A stretch of 6,230 nt of DNA from assembly GCA_017619905.1 (NCBI GenBank), contig JAFZRK010000018.1, forward strand, positions 1-6,230, read 5' to 3'. Below the pieces are notes generated by a model. The model saw nothing but the letters and a program-made list of their open reading frames with translations. It was not told where the DNA came from and did no database searches. The translations under genes and the position numbers were made by a program. Position 1 is the first letter of the stretch; each line of letters opens with the position of its first letter. Below are positions 1-4,495 of this stretch, piece after piece. Source of the DNA: Bacillota bacterium (GTDB lineage Bacteria > Bacillota > Clostridia > Peptostreptococcales > Anaerovoracaceae).

Positions 1-341
1 ACATTCCGGTCCGCACGCTCGAGTGCTGCTCCGGTGATCTGGCGGATCTTAAGGTGAAGTCCCTTGACGTTGAGGCCTGGAGCCCGCGCCAGCAGAAGTA
101 CTTCGAGGTCGGTTCTTGCTCCAACCTGGGCGATGCTCAGGCCCGCAGGCTGGGGATCCGCGTGCGCGACAAGGAAAAGGGCAACTATCTGCCGCACACC
201 CTCAACAACACCGTGGTGGCTCCGCCCCGCATGCTGATAGCGTTCCTGGAGAATAACCTGCAGGCGGACGGCAGCGTGCTTATCCCTGCGGCTCTGCAGC
301 CTTACATGGGCGGCACGGAAAAGCTGGTCCCCAAGAAATAA
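1..341 (+). CDS. serS: Seryl-tRNA synthetase, C-terminal fragment (5' end outside window)
   Basis: This enzyme charges tRNA-Ser with serine in the cytoplasm. The open frame runs in from the window edge (first full codon at base 3) and ends at TAA 339-341, so about 112 C-terminal residues of a protein usually near 425 residues are visible. A GTG at 54 is an internal Val codon, not a start: the residues before it (..RTLECCSGDLADLKVK) match the class II catalytic core stretch, E. coli-like 'TGDLG...KTYDLEVW'. Following it are VEAWSPRQQKYFEVGSCSN and QARRLGIRVRD, then the motif 3 region with its conserved Arg in 'VVAPPRMLIAFLEN', and the terminal 'IPAALQPYMGG'. The APPR version of motif 3 differs from the 'GLAVGR' of E. 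coli; I recall it from Clostridia. The glycosylase gene follows after 30 bp, probably in the same transcript. Identity is secure; regulation lies outside the window. Confidence 0.95.
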   Translation, partial: IPVRTLECCSGDLADLKVKSLDVEAWSPRQQKYFEVGSCSNLGDAQARRLGIRVRDKEKGNYLPHTLNNTVVAPPRMLIAFLENNLQADGSVLIPAALQPYMGGTEKLVPKK

Positions 342-371
342 GCGCATAAGGCAGTACCGCGAACGCAAATA

Positions 372-860
372 ATGCAGCACATCGTACACCCGATAGCGCC
401 GTTTTACGACGAATCATCGAAAATACTAGTATTAGGCAGCTTTCCCTCGGTCAAATCGAGGGAAAGCGGTTTTTTCTACGGTCATCCGCAAAACCGCTTC
501 TGGAAGCTGCTGGCGCAGATGTTCGATGAGCCGGCGCCTAAGACCGTTCCCGAGAAGGCCGACATGCTTCGCCGTCACCACATTGCGGCCTGGGACTCCA
601 TCCATTCCTGCGACATAGAGGGTTCCAGCGACAGCTCCATAACAAACGTGGTGCCCAACGACTTTACGGAGATCTTTGCGGCGGCGGAGATCCGCGCGGT
701 TTTTACAAACGGAAGAAAGTCGCACGAGATCTACACTAAGTACTGTCTGCCGCAGACCGGCCGTCCGGCTGTGTGCCTCCCGTCTACGTCCCCGGCCAAC
801 GCCGCCTGGACCATGGACCGCCTGCTCGAGGCCTGGAAGGTGATCCTGGAATACCTTTAG
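372..860 (+). CDS. DNA-deoxyinosine glycosylase (uracil-DNA glycosylase superfamily, family 6/HDG)
   Basis: A base-excision repair enzyme predicted to remove hypoxanthine (deaminated adenine) from DNA. At 162 residues it has the usual length of the family. The N-terminal core reads ILVLGSFPSVKS (residues 18-29), then GHPQNRFW (37-44). Asn41 corresponds to the catalytic Asn reported in motif 1 of family 6 enzymes. The second loop motif is PSTSPAN (137-143), and the middle AAWDSIHSCDIEGSSDSSI (72-90) is also typical. The ATG at 372 is the only start that keeps the full core. No strong ribosome binding site precedes it (weak AAGG at 347-350), so translation may be coupled to serS 30 bp upstream. 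An 11-bp hairpin followed by six T lies inside the coding sequence (439-475), in a short stretch of AT-rich codons (ATA CTA GTA TTA) unlike the rest of the gene. A terminator follows at 934. The substrate is inferred from the family. Confidence 0.9.
   Translation: MQHIVHPIAPFYDESSKILVLGSFPSVKSRESGFFYGHPQNRFWKLLAQMFDEPAPKTVPEKADMLRRHHIAAWDSIHSCDIEGSSDSSITNVVPNDFTEIFAAAEIRAVFTNGRKSHEIYTKYCLPQTGRPAVCLPSTSPANAAWTMDRLLEAWKVILEYL
439..475 (+). terminator. Terminator-like hairpin inside the glycosylase coding sequence
   Basis: A perfect 11-bp stem, GCTTTCCCTCG (439-449) with CGAGGGAAAGC (457-467), has a 7-base loop. It is followed by GG and then six T (470-475). This is the textbook form of an intrinsic terminator on the sense strand, yet it sits at codons 23-35 of an intact gene. 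A 12-bp palindrome, AATACTAGTATT (422-433), lies just before it. It could attenuate the glycosylase mRNA when ribosomes are absent. It could also be coincidence from the conserved GSFPS..GFF coding. Activity is not shown by sequence alone. Confidence 0.45.
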
Positions 861-931
861 CGATCACGGAACCGGAACCAGTACTGCGTGAGTATCCGCA
901 AAACTCTGTACCGCTTTTACCAATAATAAAA

Positions 932-960
932 TTGAGCGCCTGAGGCGCTCTTTTTATAAT
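932..960 (+). promoter_or_regulatory. Promoter of the small toxin locus, overlapping a terminator
   Basis: TTGAGC (932-937), a 17-bp spacer and a perfect TATAAT (955-960) form a sigma-A-type promoter. Transcription would start about seven bases downstream, at or near G967. That base is the first of the inverted repeat GTGCTGCCGG. The spacer is the upstream gene's terminator hairpin. The last T of the U-tract is the first base of the -10 box. Confidence 0.7.
934..955 (+). terminator. Intrinsic terminator after the glycosylase gene
   Basis: The stem GAGCGCC (934-940) / GGCGCTC (944-950) with loop TGA is followed directly by TTTTT (951-955), and an A-rich run lies before it. It ends the serS-glycosylase transcript 74 bp after the glycosylase stop. 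The same DNA is the spacer of the promoter at 932-960. Confidence 0.85.
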
Positions 961-1051
961 GTAATTGTGCTGCCGGATAAACGGCAGGCGGCCGCCCTCC
1001 CCGGAGGGCCTGTTCCCTTCGGACTTCTCAAAAGGGGAGAAAGGAGGACGT

Positions 1052-1192
1052 ATGAATGTAGAATCACTGATAGCGATAATATCGCTTTGTGTAACCTGCT
1101 TTAGGCGGGGTATACTGTGGGAACGCATAACAACGGCAAAAAGCAGAAGTGACCGCCAGCCCCCTGAATGGTTGCGGTCACTCTGTAACTAA
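1052..1192 (+). pseudogene. Small holin-like type I toxin peptide, probably frameshifted
   Basis: The start ATG at 1052 is preceded by AAGGAGG (1041-1047), a strong ribosome binding site. The first 17 residues, MNVESLIAIISLCVTCF, form a short hydrophobic segment like those of putative holin-like toxins, membrane peptides of about 30-35 residues. As written, the frame continues for 46 residues to TAA 1190-1192 through an antisense hairpin, giving an unlikely Arg-rich tail. In another frame, bases 1111-1152 encode YTVGTHNNGKKQK and stop at TGA 1150-1152, the small-residue and Lys-rich tail expected for the family. Adding one base near the GGGG run (1107-1110) joins the halves into a 33-residue peptide. 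I infer a one-base deletion or a sequencing error. The promoter is at 932-960 and the predicted antitoxin RNA overlaps the 3' half. Inserting into and depolarising the inner membrane is known of such toxins, not shown here. Confidence 0.55.
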
Positions 1193-1227
1193 TACCGAGG
1201 GCGGCCGTCTACCGGCAGCACCTTTGT
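1136..1227 (-). ncRNA. Predicted antisense RNA antitoxin
   Basis: A minus-strand promoter (1262-1234) would start a transcript near 1227. The hairpin and T5 at 1185-1138 would end it, giving about 90 nt. It would be fully complementary to the end of the peptide reading frame and the 3' region of the toxin mRNA, as in type I systems of the TxpA/RatA kind. Because of the inverted repeat, its first bases (..GTGCTGCCGG..) match the first bases of the toxin mRNA. No transcript data are available; this is inference from promoter, terminator and overlap. Confidence 0.45.
1138..1185 (-). terminator. Minus-strand intrinsic terminator (antisense RNA and serCA operon)
   Basis: Read on the minus strand, CAG AGTGACCGC (1185-1174) pairs with GCGGTCACT..CTG (1156-1144) with one bulged base and a loop of about 17. 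A C and then TTTTT (1142-1138) follow. It would end the predicted antisense RNA. It is also the first plausible terminator after serA, whose stop is about 100 bp upstream. On the plus strand the same hairpin lacks a T run. Confidence 0.65.
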
Positions 1228-1233
1228 ATCAAT

Positions 1234-1262
1234 AGTTTATCATCGGGGCGAGGAGGCGTCAA
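1234..1262 (-). promoter_or_regulatory. Candidate antisense RNA promoter
   Basis: On the minus strand TTGACG (1262-1257), a 17-bp spacer and TAAACT (1239-1234) give a five-of-six -35 and a four-of-six -10. The start would fall near 1227, just ahead of the right inverted-repeat arm. It lies between the serA stop and the toxin locus, so it would also be traversed by serCA read-through. The match is moderate. Confidence 0.4.
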
Positions 1263-1286
1263 GCACAGCGGCGCGATTCCCGGATA

Positions 1287-2456
1287 TCATTTGATGATGC
1301 GGACCCGGATAACGCCGTCGATGGCTTCCAGCGCGTCAGCCAGCTTCTGGGGGACCTCTGTGTTGAAGTCCAGGATGGTGTAGGCGATGCCTTCGCGGGC
1401 CTTGTTCACCAGGTTCTCGATGTTGAGGCCCATTGTAGCGATCTTCTCGGTCATAAGGCCCAGCATACCCACCTTGTTCTGATGGATGACTGTTATGCGG
1501 TCGCCTTCTGCGCGGGCAAAGCTCACGTCAGGCAGGTTCACGGAATTGAGCACGTTGCCGTTCTCTATGTAGTCGATGGTCTGGCGGGCAGCCATTATCG
1601 CGCAGTTGATCTCGGCCTCCGGTGTGCCGCTGGCGAGGTGCGGTGTGCAGAAGACCTGGTCCATCTTCTTCATGCGGGGAGTGGGGAAGTCCGTGGAGTA
1701 GCCGGCGATCTTGCCGCTCTCCAGGGCGTCGCAGACAGCGTCGCCGTCCACTATGCCGCCGCGCGCGAAGTTCGCCAGATACACGCCGTCTTTCATGAGC
1801 GAGATGGCTTTGGCGCTCACCATGCCTTTGGTCTCGTCGTTGAGCGGAGGATGCACGGTTACGACGTCCGCGTCCTGGATCGCCTCTTCAAAAGTGGGGG
1901 CGAAGTCCAGATAGGCGCCCAGCTCCAGGTATCTGCTGTGCGTCAGGTAGGGATCGTAGCCGACGACCTTCATTCCCAAGTCGTGGCAGGCCTTGGCCAC
2001 GCGCGAACCCACGTTGCCCACGCCTATTACGGCTATCTTCTTGCCCATTATCTCCGGGCCGCGGAACCTTTCCTTGCCGGATTCCACGACGTTCTTGCCG
2101 TAGGCGGAGTCCTCGTCGGAGAGACTGCGCACCCAGGTCATTGCCTGGTAGCCGTTTCGCATGCTCATGATTATGGCCGCGATGGTCATCTCCTTTACCG
2201 CGTTGGCATTGCCGCCGGGGCAGTTGACCACGCAGATGCCCTGCTCGGTGCAGCGTTCGATGGGGATGTTGTTGACGCCTGCGCCGCAGCGCGCGATTAT
2301 CTTGAGCTCCGGGCCGAACTCCCTGTCGTGGATGGGCATGGAGCGCACCAGTATGGCGTCCGGCTTCTTTACCTCTCCGCTGAGCGTGTATTTGTTCTTG
2401 TCGAACGCGTTGATGCCTTCCTTGGCGACGTTGTTAAGAACCAGAATGTTGTACAT
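1287..2456 (-). CDS. serA: D-3-phosphoglycerate dehydrogenase with C-terminal ACT domain
   Basis: Catalyses the NAD-dependent oxidation of 3-phosphoglycerate to 3-phosphohydroxypyruvate, the first step of serine synthesis. The 389-residue protein has an N-terminal substrate domain with ARCGAGVNNIP (55-65), a Rossmann domain with GVGNVGSR (145-152) and D168 in the VVGYDP stretch for NAD, the catalytic region ANFARGGIVD (228-237, Arg232) and TPHLASGTPEAE (271-282, His273). A C-terminal ACT domain spans about 320-389. His325, Asn327 and Asn345 have the same spacing as the serine-binding His344, Asn346 and Asn364 of E. coli SerA, so feedback inhibition by serine is plausible. The catalytic Glu of the usual 'DVFxxEP' segment is not evident; the region reads TDFPTPRM (255-262). 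The start ATG at 2456 has AAGGAGG five bases upstream. It lies 48 bp after serC in the same operon, under the leader attenuator upstream of serC. Confidence 0.95.
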   Translation of the reverse strand: MYNILVLNNVAKEGINAFDKNKYTLSGEVKKPDAILVRSMPIHDREFGPELKIIARCGAGVNNIPIERCTEQGICVVNCPGGNANAVKEMTIAAIIMSMRNGYQAMTWVRSLSDEDSAYGKNVVESGKERFRGPEIMGKKIAVIGVGNVGSRVAKACHDLGMKVVGYDPYLTHSRYLELGAYLDFAPTFEEAIQDADVVTVHPPLNDETKGMVSAKAISLMKDGVYLANFARGGIVDGDAVCDALESGKIAGYSTDFPTPRMKKMDQVFCTPHLASGTPEAEINCAIMAARQTIDYIENGNVLNSVNLPDVSFARAEGDRITVIHQNKVGMLGLMTEKIATMGLNIENLVNKAREGIAYTILDFNTEVPQKLADALEAIDGVIRVRIIK

Positions 2457-2469
2457 TGTATCCTCCTTG

Positions 2470-2483
2470 ACGGCTTACGCCGT
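2470..2483 (-). other. Small GNRA-capped hairpin before the serA ribosome binding site
   Basis: In the serC-serA gap the minus strand reads ACGGC-GTAA-GCCGT, a five-base-pair stem with a GTAA (GNRA-type) loop. It ends two bases before the serA AAGGAGG. It may set the serA translation rate or protect a processed end; no terminator T run follows. Function is unknown. Confidence 0.4.
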
Positions 2484-2504
2484 GTGTCTGCGTATCTGCC
2501 GAAC

Positions 2505-3617
2505 CTATTTGTTCGCGAGCTCGAAATCTTTCATTACTTCTATCAGCTTCTTTACGCCCTCGAGCGGCATTCCGTTGTATAAGCTTGCTCTGCAGCCGCC
2601 GTTGGCGCGGTGTCCCTTCAGGTTTATGAGCCCTTTGGACGCAGCAGTGGCCACGAAGTCCGCGGTCAGCTGATCGTCCGGGAGCCGGAACACCACGTTC
2701 ATGATAGATCGGTCGCCGGGCCGCACCGGATTGGTGTAGAAACCGGAGTTGTCTATGAAATCGTACAGAAGGCCGGCCTTCTCCTTGTTGCGGCGCTCCA
2801 TCTCGGCAACGCCTCCCTGTTCCTGCACCCATTTGAACATCAGGCCGGAAACGTAGATGGAGAAGCACGGCGGGGTGTTGTACATGGACCTTGCCTTTAC
2901 CATGGGCGCGTAGCGGAGCATTATCGGCACTACCGGATCGATCTCGCGGTCCAGAAGCTCCTTCTTAAGGATGACCACGGTGACGCCTGCGGGGCCTATG
3001 TTCTTCTGCGCTCCGGCGTAGATGAGGTCGTAGTCGCGGACGTCTATGTTTACGCCCAGGATGGCCGACGACCAGTCGCCAACGAGCTTCGCGTCCTTAG
3101 CGAAGGCCGGAATCTGCGGGATCTGCCGGAACATGGTGCCGAAAACGGTGTTGTTGCCGGTGAAGTGCAGGATCTTCGCGTCCTCCGGGAAGGGCTGCGC
3201 CTCGGAACCCTCGCCTATCTCAGGTATGAAGGTGTATTTTTCGTCCGCGGAGCTTGCCACGCATACGGCGTTGCCCCAGCGTGCGCCTTCGTCCATGGCT
3301 TTGCCGGAGAACTGGCCGGACTTGATGAACGCCATGGTGTCGCCCTGATGCGCAAGGTTCATGCAGACTTCGGAGAACTGCGTTGTGGCGCCGCCCTGAA
3401 GGAACAGCACCGCGTAATCGTCCGAAATGTCCATCAGCTTGCGCAGGTCCGCCTCCGCCTGATCGATTATGGCGTCGAAGGACTTGCTGCGGTGGCTCAT
3501 CTCCAGCACCGACGCGCCCGCGCCCGGGTAGCAGAGCAGGTCTTTCTGCGCCTGCTCCAGCACCGGCAGCGGCATCTGGCTGGGTCCCGCTGAGAAATTG
3601 TAGACTCTTTCTTCCAT
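2505..3617 (-). CDS. serC: Phosphoserine aminotransferase
   Basis: A PLP enzyme that transfers the amino group of glutamate to 3-phosphohydroxypyruvate, giving phosphoserine, the second step of serine synthesis. The 370 residues fit the family's usual length of about 360. It opens with the signature YNFSAGPSQMP (6-16), then LEMSHRSKSF (38-47), LQGGATTQF (73-81) for phosphate binding, GNNTVFGTMF (154-163), DWSSAILG (181-188) with the PLP-contacting Asp181, and the lysine motif YAGAQKNIGPAG (200-211) with Lys205 as the Schiff-base residue. The C-terminal GHRANGGCRASLYNGMP carries the family's substrate-binding arginines. ATG at 3617 is preceded by AGAGG about six bases away. serA follows after 48 bp. 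The gene lies behind a serine-rich leader peptide and terminator, so its transcription is probably set by charged tRNA-Ser. No phosphoserine phosphatase gene is in the window. Confidence 0.96.
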   Translation of the reverse strand: MEERVYNFSAGPSQMPLPVLEQAQKDLLCYPGAGASVLEMSHRSKSFDAIIDQAEADLRKLMDISDDYAVLFLQGGATTQFSEVCMNLAHQGDTMAFIKSGQFSGKAMDEGARWGNAVCVASSADEKYTFIPEIGEGSEAQPFPEDAKILHFTGNNTVFGTMFRQIPQIPAFAKDAKLVGDWSSAILGVNIDVRDYDLIYAGAQKNIGPAGVTVVILKKELLDREIDPVVPIMLRYAPMVKARSMYNTPPCFSIYVSGLMFKWVQEQGGVAEMERRNKEKAGLLYDFIDNSGFYTNPVRPGDRSIMNVVFRLPDDQLTADFVATAASKGLINLKGHRANGGCRASLYNGMPLEGVKKLIEVMKDFELANK

Positions 3618-3645
3618 AGGTCACCTCTTCTGACCTTACCGCCGG

Positions 3646-3667
3646 CCGCCTGCTTGTCTGCGGGCGG
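3646..3667 (-). other. Hairpin between the attenuator and the serC start
   Basis: On the minus strand CCGCCCGC (3667-3660) can pair with GCAGGCGG (3653-3646) around a six-base loop, with one C-A mismatch. An alternative pairs ACCGCC (3668-3663) with GGCGGT (3643-3638). It lies after the attenuator T run and about 20 bases before the serC ribosome binding site. It may stabilise the read-through mRNA or isolate the binding site; it has no T run. Confidence 0.35.
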
Positions 3668-3680
3668 TCTGACGCTTATG

Positions 3681-3706
3681 AAAAAACCGGAAGTGCAAGC
3701 TTCCGG
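3681..3706 (-). terminator. serCA attenuator: leader terminator
   Basis: On the minus strand CCGGAAG (3706-3700), a six-base loop and CTTCCGG (3693-3687) are followed at once by TTTTTT (3686-3681). This is a strong intrinsic terminator in the 5' leader, 63 bp before the serC start codon and after the leader peptide stop. A functional operon must read through it, which marks it as a regulated attenuator and not the end of a gene. Confidence 0.88.
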
Positions 3707-3740
3707 CTGATTATCGTGTTAACTGACCAGGAAAGCTCGC
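3695..3740 (-). promoter_or_regulatory. serCA attenuator: antiterminator stem
   Basis: On the minus strand GCGAGCTTTCCTGG (3740-3727) can pair with CCGGAAGCTTGC (3706-3695): 12 pairs including one G-U, with two single-base bulges and a 20-base loop. The 3' strand contains the whole 5' half of the terminator stem, so the two structures exclude each other. The 5' strand begins two bases after the leader peptide stop codon. A ribosome sitting at the stop would therefore cover it and let the terminator form. Confidence 0.75.
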
Positions 3741-3742
3741 AA

Positions 3743-3811
3743 TCAAAACTCCAGCACCCAGGAGGAACTGCAGCAGGAAGACGATGAAGACGAGCAATTT
3801 GTGATTCTCAT
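3743..3811 (-). CDS. Serine-rich leader peptide controlling serCA by attenuation
   Basis: A 22-codon reading frame starts at ATG 3811 and stops at TGA 3745-3743. AAAGGA (3824-3819) lies seven bases upstream as ribosome binding site, and transcription should start about 22 bases before the ATG. The peptide is MRITNC, six Ser, two Cys, three Ser, then WVLEF. Nine of 22 residues are Ser and three are Cys. The Ser codons are TCG, TCT, TCA, TCC and AGT, so several tRNA-Ser isoacceptors are sampled. Downstream lie an antiterminator and a terminator in the order of a classical amino-acid attenuator, and the controlled genes make serine. Predicted action: with scarce Ser-tRNA the ribosome stalls in the Ser run, the antiterminator forms and serCA is transcribed. 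With plenty, the ribosome reaches the stop and the terminator forms. It is too short for standard gene callers. The function is inferred, but the parts agree closely. Confidence 0.85.
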   Translation of the reverse strand: MRITNCSSSSSSCCSSSWVLEF

Positions 3812-3839
3812 ACAACTTTCCTTTCAAAAGATTGTGTAT

Positions 3840-3868
3840 ATAATACGCTTTTGCGCAGGACTTGTCAA
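3840..3868 (-). promoter_or_regulatory. serCA operon promoter
   Basis: On the minus strand a perfect TTGACA (3868-3863), a 17-bp spacer and TATTAT (3845-3840) form a near-consensus sigma-A promoter. The start would be near 3833, about 215 bases before the serC start codon, placing the leader peptide and both attenuator stems in the 5' leader. Such a strong promoter fits control by termination and not by initiation. Confidence 0.85.
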
Positions 3869-3878
3869 CAAGGGAATG

Positions 3879-3905
3879 AAAAGCCCCGGAGCATGCGTCC
3901 GGGGC
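3879..3905 (-). terminator. Bactofilin gene terminator
   Basis: On the minus strand GCCCCGGA pairs with TCCGGGGC (3905-3898 with 3890-3883) around a seven-base loop, and TTTT (3882-3879) follows. It starts 39 bp after the bactofilin stop and ends ten bases before the serCA -35 box, separating the two minus-strand units. Confidence 0.8.
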
Positions 3906-3944
3906 GTGTCGTTTGTGTCTTGTTGATCTGCCGCAGGCCGTGTC

Positions 3945-4406
3945 TTACGGCTCGATGGGTACGGCGTCCGGGATGACTTCCGGTTCCGGCGTCTTTACTA
4001 CCGGCGGCTTGGGGACCATGTTCAGCTTGCCTTCGAACGCGGAACCTTCGTCCGTGCGCAGCGAAGCGGTGGACAGGTTGCCCTTGAGAGCTCCGGTGGA
4101 GCGGATGACGGTCTCGTCCGAGCAGAGCACGGTGCCTTCTATGCGGCCTTCCAGATCCAGCGATCTGAGCGCGGCTTCGCCTACGAGCGAGCCCTTCTCC
4201 CTGATGCTGACGCTGCTGGTGGAGCGGATGTTTCCGCGTATGGTGCCCAGAACCTCTATGGGTTCCTTGGAGTCGAAATTGCCTACGACGACTACGCCTC
4301 TGCCAATGACTGTGGTGGGCTGGGGCTTGGGCTCCGGCTTTACTTCCTCCTGAACGGGCGCCTCAACTACAGGGGCCTGATATTCTTCCTTTTTCTTTCC
4401 AAACAT
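3945..4406 (-). CDS. Bactofilin (polymer-forming cytoskeletal protein)
   Basis: Bactofilins self-assemble without nucleotide into filaments or patches, often at the membrane, and scaffold cell-wall or shape-related proteins. The 153-residue protein has the family layout: a short basic N-terminus (MFGKKKEE), a Pro/Glu-rich linker (11-30), a core of repeated short beta-helix rungs from about 31 to 131, and a Pro-rich tail (132-153). Core marks are TVIGRGVVVVGN (32-43), IEVLGTIRGNI (50-60), LDLEGRIEGTV (83-93) and GALKGNL (105-111), with Gly at regular steps. The frame stays open upstream to 4967, but ATG 4406 is chosen because AAAGGAG lies five bases before it and family similarity begins there. 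It has its own promoter and terminator. The partner proteins are not in the window, so the specific role is unknown. Confidence 0.88.
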   Translation of the reverse strand: MFGKKKEEYQAPVVEAPVQEEVKPEPKPQPTTVIGRGVVVVGNFDSKEPIEVLGTIRGNIRSTSSVSIREKGSLVGEAALRSLDLEGRIEGTVLCSDETVIRSTGALKGNLSTASLRTDEGSAFEGKLNMVPKPPVVKTPEPEVIPDAVPIEP

Positions 4407-4466
4407 GGCGTCTCCTTTATCTTCTGCGGCGGCCTGCGCGCCGCTTTTCTGCTTAAGCGTACATTT

Positions 4467-4495
4467 ATAATACACTAAAAGAAAATTGCGGGCAA
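4467..4495 (-). promoter_or_regulatory. Bactofilin promoter
   Basis: On the minus strand TTGCCC (4495-4490), a 17-bp spacer and TATTAT (4472-4467) precede the gene by about 60 bp. Its -35 box overlaps that of the divergent promoter at 4486-4514. Confidence 0.6.

Larger units (their letters stand above)
967..1221. repeat. Inverted-repeat-bounded small toxin element
   Basis: The left end carries GTGCTGCCGG (967-976) and GGCCGCCCTC (990-999). The right end carries their exact complements in the proper order: GAGGGCGGCC (1197-1206) and CCGGCAGCAC (1212-1221). The two arms give 20 paired bases with an asymmetric internal loop (13 versus 5 bases). In RNA this would join the 5' and 3' ends of the toxin transcript. 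In DNA it resembles the ends of a small dispersed repeat. I recall similar GTGCTGCCG..GGCCGCCCTC ends around holin-like toxin genes in other Clostridia, but could not check. No target duplication is evident at the flanks. Confidence 0.65.

Noticed and set aside
965..1051. N-terminal extension of the small toxin frame
   Set aside because: It is merely open upstream, through inverted-repeat and hairpin sequence. AAGGAGG directly before ATG 1052 fixes the start.
1101..1112. Programmed -1 ribosomal frameshift in the toxin gene
   Set aside because: There is no X XXY YYZ slippery heptamer, and a -1 shift right after TTT meets a TAG. A one-base loss or sequencing error is simpler.
784..1128. Minus-strand 114-residue frame across the terminator and toxin region
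   Set aside because: It crosses a terminator, a promoter and the inverted repeat, is low in recognisable motifs and has no credible ribosome binding site.
967..1221. Insertion sequence or transposon
   Set aside because: The inverted repeats have no transposase between them and no visible target duplication. The content fits a toxin-antitoxin locus, though a non-autonomous repeat cannot be excluded.
1482..2582. 366-residue plus-strand open frame opposite serA
   Set aside because: It is a GC-rich shadow frame: full of His, Ala, Val and Arg without domains, with no ribosome binding site, and it covers a well-supported gene on the other strand.
2610..3593. 327-residue plus-strand open frame opposite serC
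   Set aside because: It is the same kind of shadow frame, antisense to serC and with no recognisable family.
3618..3868. T-box riboswitch as the serCA leader
   Set aside because: The leader has no AGGGTGGNACCGCG-type T-box sequence and no long specifier stem. A translated Ser-rich frame and a simple attenuator explain it better.
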